From NCBI GenBank assembly GCA_023430825.1, contig JAEYYL010000299.1:1-32463 (forward strand): a DNA stretch of 32,463 bases, written 5' to 3'. Numbering within the stretch: the stretch's first letter is position 1; each line of letters begins with the position of its first letter. This stretch comes from Verrucomicrobiota bacterium (GTDB taxonomy: Bacteria > Verrucomicrobiota > Verrucomicrobiia > Opitutales > Opitutaceae). The position numbers were made by a program, and so were the translations under genes. The notes under the pieces are model-generated. The model ran no database searches and was not told the DNA's origin. It saw nothing but the letters and a program-made list of their open reading frames with translations. Below, piece after piece: positions 16,691 through 25,332 of the stretch.

Positions 16691-17572
16691 TTGCCGACGG
16701 CGCAAAGAACGACGCCGAACGCAGAGATCAAGCGCATCGCCGAGAGCCTCCCGCACGACGCCGTGCAACTGGCGGCGCTTTACCAGCGGGTCTTGCTCCA
16801 GCAGGTGACGCTGACGCAGGCCGCCGCGTCGCTCCAATCCCCCGAACTGCGGCAACTGGCCTATGAAATGGCGGTCTGCGTCTGCGATGCCGACGGTGTT
16901 CAGACGGCCGCCGAGCAGGCCTTTCTGTCGGAGCTGCGCCGGGAATTGCAAATCGAGCCAGGGCAGGCAGCAGCGTTTGAACGATCAGCGGAGGCCCTCG
17001 CCGTTGAACCGCTGGCCGACGCTTCCCTGCCGCCCGCCGCTGCCCAAGCGTCCGCCGTGGACGGACAGGTGGACCAGATGGTGCTGAATTACGCCAATCT
17101 CAACGGCGCGCTGGAACTGCTCCCCGAGTCGCTGGCGACGATGGCCATCGTGCCGCTGCAAATGAAAATGGTTTATCGTGTCGGCAAAAGTTATGGCCAC
17201 GAACTGGGGCGGGGCCACATCAAGGAACTGCTGGCAGCGGCGAGACTGGGGCTGATCTCGCAAGTTCTCGAGGGTTATGCACGCAAACTCCTCGGCGGAC
17301 TACTCGGCAAGGTTGGCGGCGATCTGGTCAGGGGCGCGGGCAAGCAAATGGCCAGTTCGGCGATATCGTTCGCGACCACCTGGGCGCTGAGCCGACTGGC
17401 GAAGCAATACTACGCGGGCGGCCGGACGCTTTCGGCCCTCGGACTGCGGCAGCTTTTCGGCTCGCTCACCGAGCAGGCGCGCTCACTGCATTCGCGTTAC
17501 GCCGGTGACATCCAACAAAAAGCCGGCTCGGTGAACATGAGCCAGTTGTTGCCGCCCATCCGCGGCCGATAG
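16691..17572 (+). CDS. TerB-like / DUF697-like protein, N-terminus probably frameshifted
   Basis: The body encodes about 293 residues. Residues of about 45-100 (LRQLAYEMAVCVCDADGVQT, then EQAFLSELRREL) look like a TerB/DUF533 helical module. Residues of about 130-265 (ELLPESLATMAIVPLQMKMV, YRVGKSYGHEL, a Gly/Leu-rich amphipathic stretch, then AISFATTWALSRLAKQYYAG) resemble DUF697, seen in YcjF-like membrane-associated proteins. The frame has no ATG at its beginning: TTG at 16691 is the only early candidate, four codons after an in-frame stop. The likely original start is ATG 16596 in another frame. It follows the propeller gene by 18 bases and may be read from the same transcript. A role in membrane or stress physiology is a guess. 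Confidence 0.7.
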   Translation: MPTAQRTTPNAEIKRIAESLPHDAVQLAALYQRVLLQQVTLTQAAASLQSPELRQLAYEMAVCVCDADGVQTAAEQAFLSELRRELQIEPGQAAAFERSAEALAVEPLADASLPPAAAQASAVDGQVDQMVLNYANLNGALELLPESLATMAIVPLQMKMVYRVGKSYGHELGRGHIKELLAAARLGLISQVLEGYARKLLGGLLGKVGGDLVRGAGKQMASSAISFATTWALSRLAKQYYAGGRTLSALGLRQLFGSLTEQARSLHSRYAGDIQQKAGSVNMSQLLPPIRGR

Positions 17573-17708
17573 CAACCCCGATCAGGAGTCGCCGGGACCG
17601 CCGTCTGGAATCGCGCTGTCGCTGCTGTTCAACGGGCTCCGCTTCCCGACCCTGGGCATTGGGGCTACCGCTTTCTCGCAGCCCTCCTTCTGCTTCTTCG
17701 GGGGAAAG

Positions 17709-17794
17709 TGGTGGTAGGACCTGGATTCGAACCAGGGAAGGCGTTAGCCAGGAGATTTACAGTCTCCCCTCGTTGGCCACTTGAGTATCCTACC
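17709..17794 (-). tRNA. tRNA-Tyr (GUA)
   Basis: On the minus strand the gene starts GGTAGGA and ends TCCTACC-A-CCA, giving a perfect seven-pair acceptor stem with encoded CCA. The anticodon arm is GGAGA-CTGTAAA-TCTCC with anticodon GTA at 17760-17758. A long variable arm follows, as in bacterial tRNA-Tyr, then a T arm with GGTTCGAATCC. Length is 86 bases including CCA. It stands alone between two plus-strand protein genes. Confidence 0.97.
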
Positions 17795-17809
17795 GAAAGA
17801 GGAACGCGG

Positions 17810-17838
17810 AAATTCTCGGCTCACTTCGCCGACGGCAA
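17810..17838 (-). promoter_or_regulatory. Possible sigma-70-type promoter for tRNA-Tyr
   Basis: On the minus strand TTGCCG (17838-17833) and GAATTT (17815-17810) are separated by 17 bases. The -10 lies about 15 bases before the tRNA 5' end. Spacing is ideal but both hexamers are imperfect, so this is a suggestion only. Confidence 0.4.
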
Positions 17839-17894
17839 GGTTTTTTTACCACAACCTTGCCACCTTTTGAGCACCCCGTTTGCTCGACCCGGAC

Positions 17895-19346
17895 ATGCTC
17901 GATCTCCCCCGCGATCTCCTCGAGCAGTATCTCGACCGCGGCCTCTGGGCCGTGCTCTTCAGCACCGCCGGCTTCCTGCTCGCGTTCTTCCTCGTCGCCC
18001 GGCTGATGAGCGAAAAGCGCGCGCCGGCCAACACCTTCGCCTGGCTCCTCATCATCGTCCTGCTTCCCCACGTCGGCGTGCCGCTCTACCTGCTCCTCGG
18101 CGGGCGCAAACTCCGCCAGCTCGCCGAGCGCAAATCGCGCCTCCTCCCCGCGCTCCCCGCGCACGTGCGCTCACCCTCGCCGTTCGCCGCCACTCCGATC
18201 GCACACACCGTCATGGCCAGCGGTGCTGCCGGGCCCGTGGCCTGTAACCGCCTCCAACTCCTCACCACCGGCGAGGACGCCTTCCGCGCGCTCGAACGGG
18301 GCATCCGCTCCGCGCAACACGCCATCCACATCACGACCTTCATCCTCGGCCGCGACGACACCGGCCGTCGCATCGTCAAGCTCCTCGCCGAACGCGCCCG
18401 AGCCGGCGTCAAGGTGCGTCTCCTGCTCGACTCGATCGGCTGCATGTTCATCAGCCGCGAGTTCGTGTATCCGCTCAAACGCGCCGGCGGCGAGGTCGTC
18501 TGGTTCATGCCCGTCCTGCCTTTCACTTCGCGCGGCTCCGCCAACCTCCGTAATCACCGGAAAATCGCGGTCTTCGACCACTGCACCGCGATCGTCGGCG
18601 GGCATAATCTCGCCCGCGATTACATGGGCCCCACCGCGTTTCGAAAACGCTTCGCCGATTTCGGCGCCGTGATCGAGGGACCCGCCGCCGCGCTGCTGAA
18701 CGAGGTGTTCATCGCCGACTGGTGCTTCGCCGGCCGGCAATCCGCGGACGCGCTCCATCGCGAAATCCCCGTCGATGCGATCACCGAACCGCGCGGCCAC
18801 AGCGACCTGCAGGTCGTCGCCAGCGGACCCGATGTCCCCGGCGACCCGCTTTACGAGGGCATCCTCGCCATGATCCACGAGGCCGCGCACAGCCTCTGGG
18901 TGGTCACGCCGTATTTTCTCCCCGACGAGGTCCTGCTGCGCTCGCTCAAGGTCAAGGTCCACGCCGGCTGCGCCGTCACGCTGATCCTGCCCGCGCGCTC
19001 GAACCACCCGATCACCGACCTCGCCCGCCGTCACTATGTGCGCGAATTGAGGAAGGCCGGCGCTCGCGTGCTGCTCTACCAACCCGGGATGTTGCACAGC
19101 AAGGCAATGATCGTCGACGACCGCGTCGCGCTGATCGGCTCGGCCAATTTCGACCCTCGCAGCCTGTTCGTGAACTTCGAGGTCGGCGTGCTCGTGCACT
19201 CCAAGCCCGACGTAAAGGCCATCCAGCAGTGGGCCGAGTCGCTGCTTCCCTTCTGTCGCCCGCCGAAGGCGGAAAAAACGAAAAAGCGGCGGATCCTCGG
19301 CACGATCATGGAGGACGTCAGCCGCCTCCTCGCTCCGATGTTGTGA
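17895..19346 (+). CDS. cls: Cardiolipin synthase (phospholipase D superfamily)
   Basis: A 483-residue membrane enzyme that would join phosphatidylglycerol molecules, or PG with another donor, to make cardiolipin. Two N-terminal membrane segments (about residues 15-35 and 45-70) are followed by two PLD half-sites: HRKIAVFD with GGHNL starting at His221, and HSKAMIVDD with GSANFDPRS starting at His401. These are the paired HKD catalytic motifs of bacterial Cls. The length matches Cls enzymes of about 480 residues. TTG at 17880 is an alternative start five codons upstream; I chose the ATG. No clear ribosome-binding site is visible. Its upstream neighbour is the divergent tRNA-Tyr, and it is convergent with the desaturase gene. 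Confidence 0.9.
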   Translation: MLDLPRDLLEQYLDRGLWAVLFSTAGFLLAFFLVARLMSEKRAPANTFAWLLIIVLLPHVGVPLYLLLGGRKLRQLAERKSRLLPALPAHVRSPSPFAATPIAHTVMASGAAGPVACNRLQLLTTGEDAFRALERGIRSAQHAIHITTFILGRDDTGRRIVKLLAERARAGVKVRLLLDSIGCMFISREFVYPLKRAGGEVVWFMPVLPFTSRGSANLRNHRKIAVFDHCTAIVGGHNLARDYMGPTAFRKRFADFGAVIEGPAAALLNEVFIADWCFAGRQSADALHREIPVDAITEPRGHSDLQVVASGPDVPGDPLYEGILAMIHEAAHSLWVVTPYFLPDEVLLRSLKVKVHAGCAVTLILPARSNHPITDLARRHYVRELRKAGARVLLYQPGMLHSKAMIVDDRVALIGSANFDPRSLFVNFEVGVLVHSKPDVKAIQQWAESLLPFCRPPKAEKTKKRRILGTIMEDVSRLLAPML

Positions 19347-19368
19347 GCGGAAACGCCGCTCGCCGGAT

Positions 19369-19423
19369 GGTGGGGCGAACCGTCCTCGGTGAGCCGCAGC
19401 TCGGCGGGACGCCTCGCCCTACC
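19369..19423. repeat. 55-base imperfect inverted repeat between convergent genes
   Basis: The ends GGTGGGGCGA (19369-19378) and TCGCCCTACC (19414-19423) are inverted copies with one mismatch. The interior holds GAGCCGC and GCTCGGCGGG arms. It resembles a short palindromic mobile-type repeat of the kind scattered between genes in this window. Confidence 0.55.
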
Positions 19424-19441
19424 AAGGCCGAAGCCGCCAAC

Positions 19442-19470
19442 GGCGAACGGACGTCGCCGTCCGTTGCGCC
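19442..19470. terminator. Strong hairpin between convergent cls and desaturase genes
   Basis: AACGGAC (19446-19452) pairs perfectly with GTCCGTT (19459-19465), and flanking GGCG and CGCC extend the stem with a one-base bulge. The loop is six bases. It lies 24 bases beyond the desaturase stop and could stop transcription from either side, but no clear T-run follows. Confidence 0.4.
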
Positions 19471-19493
19471 CCATCGATAAACGCGGCCCGGGC

Positions 19494-20663
19494 TTACGCC
19501 GGAGCGCCGGCCATCTCCAGCAATGCCAGGGCCTGCGACACCTCGCGCCGGATCTCTGTCAACGCGCTCCGCAATTCCTCGATCTGCGCGTTCGCCCGCT
19601 CGGAATACTCCGCCTTCAACGCGCCGGCCTTCTCCGCGTAGTGTCCCGCCTTCTCCGCGTATTCATTTCTCAACGACGTCCAGCGCTCGCCGAGTTCGTG
19701 CAGCTTGGCATCCTTCGCGACGAGCAGTTCCCGCAGCCGCGCATTCACCGAGTTCGACGGGCACGCCAGCCGCGCATTCAGGCGTCGACGGGTGTCGGCC
19801 AACTGCGAGAGCAACACCTTCTCCTCCGGCACCCGGCGCAGCCCGCGCACCATGCCGAGTTTCTCCAGCGTCCAGATCGTCCATTTCGTCGGGTCCCACT
19901 GCCACCACTTCACGCCGTTGCGGTAGTCGTGCTGAAACTCGTGGTGATAGTTATGATAGCCTTCGCCGAAGGTGAAGATCGCCATGATCCAGCTGTCGCG
20001 CGCGCTGCAGCGGTCGGAGTAAGGCTGGCGGCCGATCGTGTGGCAGAGCGAGTTGATGAAAAACGTCATGTGCTGCACCGCCGTCACTCGCGCGACGCCG
20101 CCGAGCAGAAAGCCGCCGAGCGCGCCCATCCAGCCCGAGTGCAGGTAGCCCAGCGCCGCCGGCACGAGGAAACCGACGCCGATCGCCAGCGGCAGGTAAT
20201 AACGATCCTGCCACATCACCAGCTTGTCCTTCCGCAGGTCCGCGACGTTGTCGAGCGGCGGCTCGGGATCGAGCTTGAACAAAATCCAGCCGATGTGCGC
20301 ATACCAGAATCCCTTGCTGATATCGTAGGGATCGTCGTCGTGATCGACGTGCTTGTGGTGCCGGCGATGATCCGAAACCCACATCAACGCCGTGTTCTCG
20401 AACGCCGCCGCGCCGAACACCAGCGTCGCAAAGCGCACCGGCCAGCTGGCCTGAAACGCCACGTGCGCGAACAACCGGTGATAACCGAGCGTGATGCTCA
20501 GCCCGGTCGCGATGAAGAACGCGAAGAACAGCGTGATTTGAAACGCATCGACGCCGTTGAACCAAAGGTAGGCGGGAACCGCAGTGAGCGTCGTCACGGC
20601 GGTGCCGATCAAGAACGAACTGTTCGTCCAGTTGATGCGGGAACTCGGAATACGGAAGGGCAT
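19494..20663 (-). CDS. Delta-9-type fatty acid (acyl-CoA) desaturase with coiled-coil tail
   Basis: A 389-residue membrane di-iron desaturase that would introduce a cis double bond into a fatty acyl chain. The three histidine boxes of the family are present: HRLFAH at residues 62-67, HRRHH at 99-103 and HNYHH near 236-240. Hydrophobic segments lie between and around them. The ATG at 20663 gives the usual short N-terminus; the frame extends upstream to 20756 without similarity. The last 90 or so residues form a charged helical tail with near-repeats NEYAEKAGHYAEKAGALKAE and likely coiled-coil register, not needed for the desaturase core. It is the last gene of the minus-strand run after cimA, 145 bases away, so it may have its own promoter. 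Confidence 0.92.
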   Translation of the reverse strand: MPFRIPSSRINWTNSSFLIGTAVTTLTAVPAYLWFNGVDAFQITLFFAFFIATGLSITLGYHRLFAHVAFQASWPVRFATLVFGAAAFENTALMWVSDHRRHHKHVDHDDDPYDISKGFWYAHIGWILFKLDPEPPLDNVADLRKDKLVMWQDRYYLPLAIGVGFLVPAALGYLHSGWMGALGGFLLGGVARVTAVQHMTFFINSLCHTIGRQPYSDRCSARDSWIMAIFTFGEGYHNYHHEFQHDYRNGVKWWQWDPTKWTIWTLEKLGMVRGLRRVPEEKVLLSQLADTRRRLNARLACPSNSVNARLRELLVAKDAKLHELGERWTSLRNEYAEKAGHYAEKAGALKAEYSERANAQIEELRSALTEIRREVSQALALLEMAGAPA

Positions 20664-20808
20664 GCTGCCGACAGCGTGCGCCGAGACCTCGATTCGGCCA
20701 GCCCAATTTTCCGAAACCGCGGGGCAATCGACGCAAAGCCCGGTCGGGCGCTTCACCCGCCTTCCGGTGCAGGATTCCCCACTCCGCCCGGTCTCCGGAT
20801 CCAGACGC

Positions 20809-22371
20809 TCAGGACTGCGTCAGCTTGAACTCCACCGACTCGCGCAACGCTTCCCAGCTCGCGTCGATGATGTTGTCGCTCACACCCACTGTCCCCCAGA
20901 TACGCTGTCCGTCGCCGCTCTCGATCAGCACGCGCGTGCGCGAACCCGCGCCCGCATTGCTCTCGAGGATGCGCACCTTGTAATCGCGCAGCGTCATCTC
21001 CCGCAGTTGCGGATATGCCTTGTCCAACGCGAGCCGCAGCGCCTTGTCCAGCGCCCCGATCGGGCCGCTCTCCTCCGCGACCGTGTGCACCGTCTCGCCA
21101 TTCACTGTCAGCTTCACCGTCGCCTCGGCCCACAATTCCTCGCCGTGCCGCTCGATGATGACGCGGTAGGTCTCCACCTCGAAAAACGATTTCCGCTGCT
21201 TCAGCCATTTCGCGACGAGCAACTTGAACGACGCATCCGCGGCCTCGTATTCGTAGCCGCGAAACTCCCGGTCCTTCAGCTCCTCCACGAGCCCCTTCAT
21301 CTCCGGGTTTTTGTCGTCGAGTTCGAGGCCCATCTCGCGCGCCTTCAATGCCAGGCTGCTGCGTCCCGCCATGTCCGACACCAGCACGCGCGTGCGATTG
21401 CCGACCAGCGCCGGATCGATGTGCTCGTAGCTGCGCGCGACCTTCTGCGCCGCGTTCGCATGCAGGCCGCCCTTGTGCGCGAACGCCGAATGGCCGATGA
21501 ACGGCGCCTTCGGGTCCGGCCGCAGGTTCGCCAGCTCGTCGAAGAACAACGAGAGGTCGCGAATCTGCGCGAGATGCGGCGAACAATGCGCCGTGCGGCC
21601 CATCTTCAAAAACAGGTTCGGCAACACCGTCACCAGATTCGCATTCCCCACGCGCTCGCCGTAGCCGTTGATCGTGCCCTGCACGAGCGTCGCCCCCGCA
21701 TCGATCCCGGCCAGCGTCACCGCCACGCCGAGTCCGCTGTCGTTGTGACAATGCACGCCGATCTTGTCGCCGCCGAAGCGCGCCACCGCCGCCGCCGCGA
21801 TCCGCGTCACCTCCGGCACGAGTTTGCCGCCGTTCGTCTCGCACAGCGTCAGGTTGCTCGCGCCCCCGCGCGCCGCCGCCTCGAGCGTGCGCAACGCATA
21901 ATCGGAGTTGTCCAGGTAACCGTCGAAAAAGTGCTCGGCGTCATAGATGACTTCGCGGCCCTGCGACACCAGGTAGCGCACACTGTCCTCGATCATGGCG
22001 AGATTCTCCTCCGGCGTCGTGCGCAGGATCTCGTGCACGTGCATCAGCCAGGTTTTTCCCACGATCGTCAGCACCGGCATCTCACTCTCGAGCAGCGTGC
22101 GCAGCTGCGCGTCCTCCTCCGGCTTCGTGTTCGCGCGGCGCGTCGCACCGAACGCCGCCAGCTTTGCGTGCTTCAGCTTCAGTTTCTTCGCCTCGGCGAA
22201 AAACGAAATGTCGCGCGGGTTCGATCCGGGAAAACCGCCCTCGATATAGTCCACGCCGAACTGATCCAGCTTCTGCGCAATGAGCAGCTTGTCGGTCACG
22301 GAAAAGCTGATGCCTTCACCCTGCGTGCCATCGCGCAGCGTGGTGTCGTAGATCTTGACGGCGTTACTCAT
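20809..22371 (-). CDS. cimA: (R)-citramalate synthase
   Basis: A 520-residue enzyme of the isopropylmalate/homocitrate synthase superfamily that condenses pyruvate with acetyl-CoA to citramalate, opening a route to 2-oxobutanoate and isoleucine that does not need threonine. The start MSNAVKIYDTTLRDGTQGEG carries the DRE-TIM metal motif, with GVHCHNDSGLG and NGYGERVGNANL further on, and the C-terminal regulatory domain (about residues 400-520) is complete. The reading GTQGEGISFSVTDKL and the overall length are typical of the CimA/LeuA2 branch rather than LeuA. The ATG at 22371 lacks a Shine-Dalgarno sequence. Position next to lysC-thrC-hom fits a branched-chain and aspartate-family amino acid cluster. 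Feedback by isoleucine is usual for the family but not shown here. Confidence 0.93.
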   Translation of the reverse strand: MSNAVKIYDTTLRDGTQGEGISFSVTDKLLIAQKLDQFGVDYIEGGFPGSNPRDISFFAEAKKLKLKHAKLAAFGATRRANTKPEEDAQLRTLLESEMPVLTIVGKTWLMHVHEILRTTPEENLAMIEDSVRYLVSQGREVIYDAEHFFDGYLDNSDYALRTLEAAARGGASNLTLCETNGGKLVPEVTRIAAAAVARFGGDKIGVHCHNDSGLGVAVTLAGIDAGATLVQGTINGYGERVGNANLVTVLPNLFLKMGRTAHCSPHLAQIRDLSLFFDELANLRPDPKAPFIGHSAFAHKGGLHANAAQKVARSYEHIDPALVGNRTRVLVSDMAGRSSLALKAREMGLELDDKNPEMKGLVEELKDREFRGYEYEAADASFKLLVAKWLKQRKSFFEVETYRVIIERHGEELWAEATVKLTVNGETVHTVAEESGPIGALDKALRLALDKAYPQLREMTLRDYKVRILESNAGAGSRTRVLIESGDGQRIWGTVGVSDNIIDASWEALRESVEFKLTQS

Positions 22372-22399
22372 GGGGAGGTGCGAGATTTGCGCCCCCCTT

Positions 22400-22550
22400 C
22401 CCCGCTGGCAAGGGAGCTTTTCGGCCCGGGCAACGCGGGGTTAAGCCCCGACGCTCCACAGCTCGGAGACAGGCAATCCCCTGCCTCCGTGTGACCCGCG
22501 GCGCGAGCAGCGGGACCACGCACTGAATCGCCTGCAAGCAGGCGCCTGCC
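22400..22550. repeat. Mosaic of palindromic repeats between cimA and thrC
   Basis: This 212-base gap has no gene but several inverted arms: CCCCGC (22400-22405) with GCGGGG (22435-22440), CGGGG-TTAAG-CCCCG (22436-22450), and CGGAGACAGG with CCTGCCTCCG (22464-22489, one mismatch). ATCGCCTGCAAGCAGGC at 22527-22543 matches, base for base, the complement of the left arm of the repeat at 32386-32463. The gap looks built from pieces of dispersed repeats. Confidence 0.55.
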
Positions 22551-22583
22551 CCCGAATCCCTCTGCCCGCGCACGTCTGCAGGC

Positions 22584-23942
22584 TCACACCGCGTGCGCCT
22601 CGATGAACGCCCGGATCGCCGCCGCGTCCGCCTTCACGCGATGCTTCACCACCGGACGCGCCTTCAACGCCTCCAGGCTCGGATGTGTCGGTTCCACGCC
22701 GATCGCGGCCTGGATCGTCTCCGGAAACTTCGCGGGACTCGCCGTCGACAGCACGATGTTCACGCGCTCCGGATCGTGCTCCTGGAACGCGCACGCCGTG
22801 TGCGGATCGACCACGTAACCAAACTCCCGATACACGCGCCGGATGATCCCGGGGATCTCCGCGTCCGTGCAGCGCGACGCCGAAAACGTCGCCCGGTCGA
22901 AGTCCTCGAACCGATACTGCCCCGTCGTCTTGAACGCCTGCATCACTTCGCGCACGCGCGCCGCATCGCGGCCCACGCTGTAATAGAGGAACCGCTCGAA
23001 GTTCGACGCCACCTGGATGTCCATCGACGGCGCCAGGCTCGGCTGCACGTCGCTCACCCGATATTCGCCCGTGGTGAACAGCCGGTGCAGGATGTCGTTC
23101 TGGTTCGTCGCCACCTTGAAGCCCCGAATCGGCACGCCCATCTGCTGCAGCAGCCAGCCCGCCAGCACATTGCCGAAATTGCCCGTCGGCACCACGAATT
23201 CCACGTTGTCGCGATCGCTCTCCGGCATCCGCAGCCACGCGTAAAGGTAGTAAACGCACTGGGCCAGCACGCGCGCGAGGTTGATCGAGTTCACCGCCGA
23301 CAACCGGTGTTTCAGGCGAAACGGCTGGTCGCCGAAGATTTCCTTCAACGCCGCCTGCGCATCGTCGAACGATCCGTCGATCGCGAGCGCGAACACGTTG
23401 TCCGCGCCGGTGCACGCCATCTGCCGCTCCTGCAGCGGCGACACGCGTCCGTCGGGATAAAGGATGAAGATCGCGGTGCCCGGCTTGCCGAGCAGCCCGT
23501 GGATCGCCGCCGCGCCCGTATCGCCCGACGTCGCGCCGAGCACGTTGATCGTCTCGCTGCGCCGCGCGCACTGGTGTTCGTAGAGATTGCCCAGCACCTG
23601 CAGCGCGAAGTCCTTGAACGCGAGCGTCGGCCCGTGCCACAGCTCCATCACGTGGAGCTTCGGGCCGAGCTGCTTCAGCGGCGCGATCTCCGGATGCGAG
23701 AACGTCGTGTAGGACTGGTCGACAATCCCCTTCAGCACCGCCGGCTCGATGTCCGTCGCGAACACCCGCATGAACTCGTAGCACAGCTCCGCGTAGCCGA
23801 GGCCCGCGAACCGCGCCAGATCGCGCGAAAAATCCGGCAGCGTCTCGGGGAGGAAGAGTCCGCCATCGGGCGCAAGTCCGGTGGCGACCGCCTCGGAAAA
23901 ACGCACCGGCTGGGTCTGACCGCGAGTGGAGAGGAAGCGCAT
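22584..23942 (-). CDS. thrC: Threonine synthase
   Basis: A 452-residue PLP enzyme converting O-phosphohomoserine to threonine. The N-terminus MRFLSTRGQ...FSEAVATGLAPDGGLFLPE is the standard opening of the bacterial family. The PLP lysine lies in LAFKDFALQ, preceded by MELWHGPT, and the phosphate-binding GATSGDTGAAA and the VPTGNFGNVLAG segment are intact. Length fits the class of about 430-470 residues. The start at 23942 is preceded by TTTTCAAAT with no ribosome-binding site. It lies 59 bases after lysC and 212 bases before cimA. No homoserine kinase (thrB), which makes its substrate, is in the window. Confidence 0.96.
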   Translation of the reverse strand: MRFLSTRGQTQPVRFSEAVATGLAPDGGLFLPETLPDFSRDLARFAGLGYAELCYEFMRVFATDIEPAVLKGIVDQSYTTFSHPEIAPLKQLGPKLHVMELWHGPTLAFKDFALQVLGNLYEHQCARRSETINVLGATSGDTGAAAIHGLLGKPGTAIFILYPDGRVSPLQERQMACTGADNVFALAIDGSFDDAQAALKEIFGDQPFRLKHRLSAVNSINLARVLAQCVYYLYAWLRMPESDRDNVEFVVPTGNFGNVLAGWLLQQMGVPIRGFKVATNQNDILHRLFTTGEYRVSDVQPSLAPSMDIQVASNFERFLYYSVGRDAARVREVMQAFKTTGQYRFEDFDRATFSASRCTDAEIPGIIRRVYREFGYVVDPHTACAFQEHDPERVNIVLSTASPAKFPETIQAAIGVEPTHPSLEALKARPVVKHRVKADAAAIRAFIEAHAV

Positions 23943-24001
23943 ATTTGAAAAGACACCAGAAGCCAGAGGCCGGAGGCCAGCGTCGCTTCTGCCTGCCGTC
24001 C

Positions 24002-25222
24002 TCAGGCGTTATCCAACCCGAACGCCGCGTGTGCCACCCGCGCTGCTTCGTCCGCCTTGTCCTTCGCGATCACGACCGAGATCTTGATCTCCGACGTGCT
24101 GATCAACTCGAGGTTGATATCCTTCTCCGCCAGCGCGGAGAACAGCGTCGCCGCCACCCCGCTGTGCGTGCGCATGCCGACACCCACGACCGACAGCTTT
24201 GCAATGTTCTCCTCGACGCGCACATCGCCCCCGATCTCCTTGAGCACCGGCTCGAGCGCTTTGAGGGTCCTCGCCGTCTCGGTCTGCGGCACGGTGAAGG
24301 TGAGGTTCGCGATCCCCTGCCGGCCGACGTTCTGCACGATCATATCGACGTTCACGTGCGCCGCCGCGAGGGAGTTGAACACGCGCGCCGCCGAGCCAGG
24401 CTTGTCGACGATATTGCTCACGAGAACCTTGGCCTGGTCCTTGTCGACGGCCACGCCGCGGACCACGACTTTTTCCATGTAGGCGACTTCCTGTTTCACG
24501 ATTGTTCCTGGGTTGTTGTTAAAGGAGGAGCGGACTTCGAAAACCACGTTGTATTTCGCCGCGAACTCGACCGAGCGCGACTGCATGACCTTGCTGCCGA
24601 GCGACGCGAGCTCGAGCATCTCGTCGTAGCTGATTTCGGCCAGTTTCTTCGCCGTCTTCACCACGCGCGGATCGGCCGTGTAAACGCCGTCGACGTCCGT
24701 ATAGATCTCGCACTTGTCCGCCTTGATCGCCGCCGCGAGCGCGATCGCCGTCAGGTCGGAGCCGCCGCGGCCGAGCGTCGTCGTCTGGCCGACATCGTTG
24801 ATGCCTTGAAACCCGGCGACGATGATGACTTTGCCGGCCTCGAGGTCCTTCTCCAGCGCCCGGGCGTTGATCGTCTTGATCTTCGCCTTCGTATGCACCG
24901 TGTCGGTGAAGATCCCCGCTTGCGCTCCGGTGTAGCTCACCGCTTCCACGCCGAGGCCGTGCAGCGCCATCGCCGTCAACGCGATCGTCTCCTGCTCGCC
25001 GATCGAGAGCAGCTGGTCCATCTCCCGCTCGCTCGGCGCACCGCCGCCGCACACGGCCTTCGCGCGTGCGATGAGCTCGTTCGTCACGCCGGCCCGGGCC
25101 GAGACGACGACGACGACTTCGTTGCCTGCGTCGCGGACCGCTTTGATCCGCGAGGCGACATTCTTGATGCGATCGACGTCACCGACCGAGGTGCCGCCAT
25201 ACTTTTGAACGATGCGTGCCAT
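24002..25222 (-). CDS. lysC: Aspartate kinase (alpha subunit, likely also encodes beta)
   Basis: A 406-residue enzyme that phosphorylates aspartate, the first step to lysine, threonine, methionine and diaminopimelate. The start MARIVQKYGGTSVGDVDRIK contains the KYGGTS signature. SIGEQETIALTAMAL and TTLGRGGSDLTAIALAAAI follow, and two ACT domains make up the last 150 residues (about 250-406), where lysine or threonine feedback normally acts. It is of the short monofunctional type typical of the alpha2beta2 aspartokinases. An internal ATG with a good ribosome-binding site begins at 24478 (separate entry). It lies between hom and thrC in the same direction. The start is set by the family N-terminus. 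Confidence 0.97.
   Translation of the reverse strand: MARIVQKYGGTSVGDVDRIKNVASRIKAVRDAGNEVVVVVSARAGVTNELIARAKAVCGGGAPSEREMDQLLSIGEQETIALTAMALHGLGVEAVSYTGAQAGIFTDTVHTKAKIKTINARALEKDLEAGKVIIVAGFQGINDVGQTTTLGRGGSDLTAIALAAAIKADKCEIYTDVDGVYTADPRVVKTAKKLAEISYDEMLELASLGSKVMQSRSVEFAAKYNVVFEVRSSFNNNPGTIVKQEVAYMEKVVVRGVAVDKDQAKVLVSNIVDKPGSAARVFNSLAAAHVNVDMIVQNVGRQGIANLTFTVPQTETARTLKALEPVLKEIGGDVRVEENIAKLSVVGVGMRTHSGVAATLFSALAEKDINLELISTSEIKISVVIAKDKADEAARVAHAAFGLDNA
24476..24492 (-). promoter_or_regulatory. Possible internal translation start for aspartokinase beta subunit
   Basis: On the minus strand AGGAAG (24492-24487) precedes an in-frame ATG (24478-24476) by eight bases. Translation from it gives 158 residues, MEKVVVRGVAVDKDQAKVLV onward, covering both ACT domains. 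Bacillus-type aspartokinases make a beta subunit of about this size from an internal start at the equivalent position. The upstream residues (KQE) are themselves conserved, so the AGGAAG could be a by-product of coding. Confidence 0.45.
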
Positions 25223-25226
25223 CGAG

Positions 25227-25260
25227 TTGAGAGTTGAGAGAGGGGGATTGAGAGTTGAGA
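25227..25260. repeat. Short direct repeat between hom and lysC
   Basis: TTGAGAGTTGAGA occurs at 25227-25239 and again at 25248-25260, an exact 13-base direct repeat with a 21-base period. The 110-base gap also holds GGGGC-AG-CCCC-like pairing near 25297. No gene is present. Confidence 0.6.
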
Positions 25261-25332
25261 AGCAGCGGCGCAGCGAGGGGCGAGGAGCGAAGTTCAGGGG
25301 CAGCCCCTCAACTCCGGACGCTCAGCTCTCTG

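Noticed and set aside
25227..25260. CRISPR-like direct repeat
   Set aside because: Only two copies of 13 bases with a very short spacer; no cas genes.
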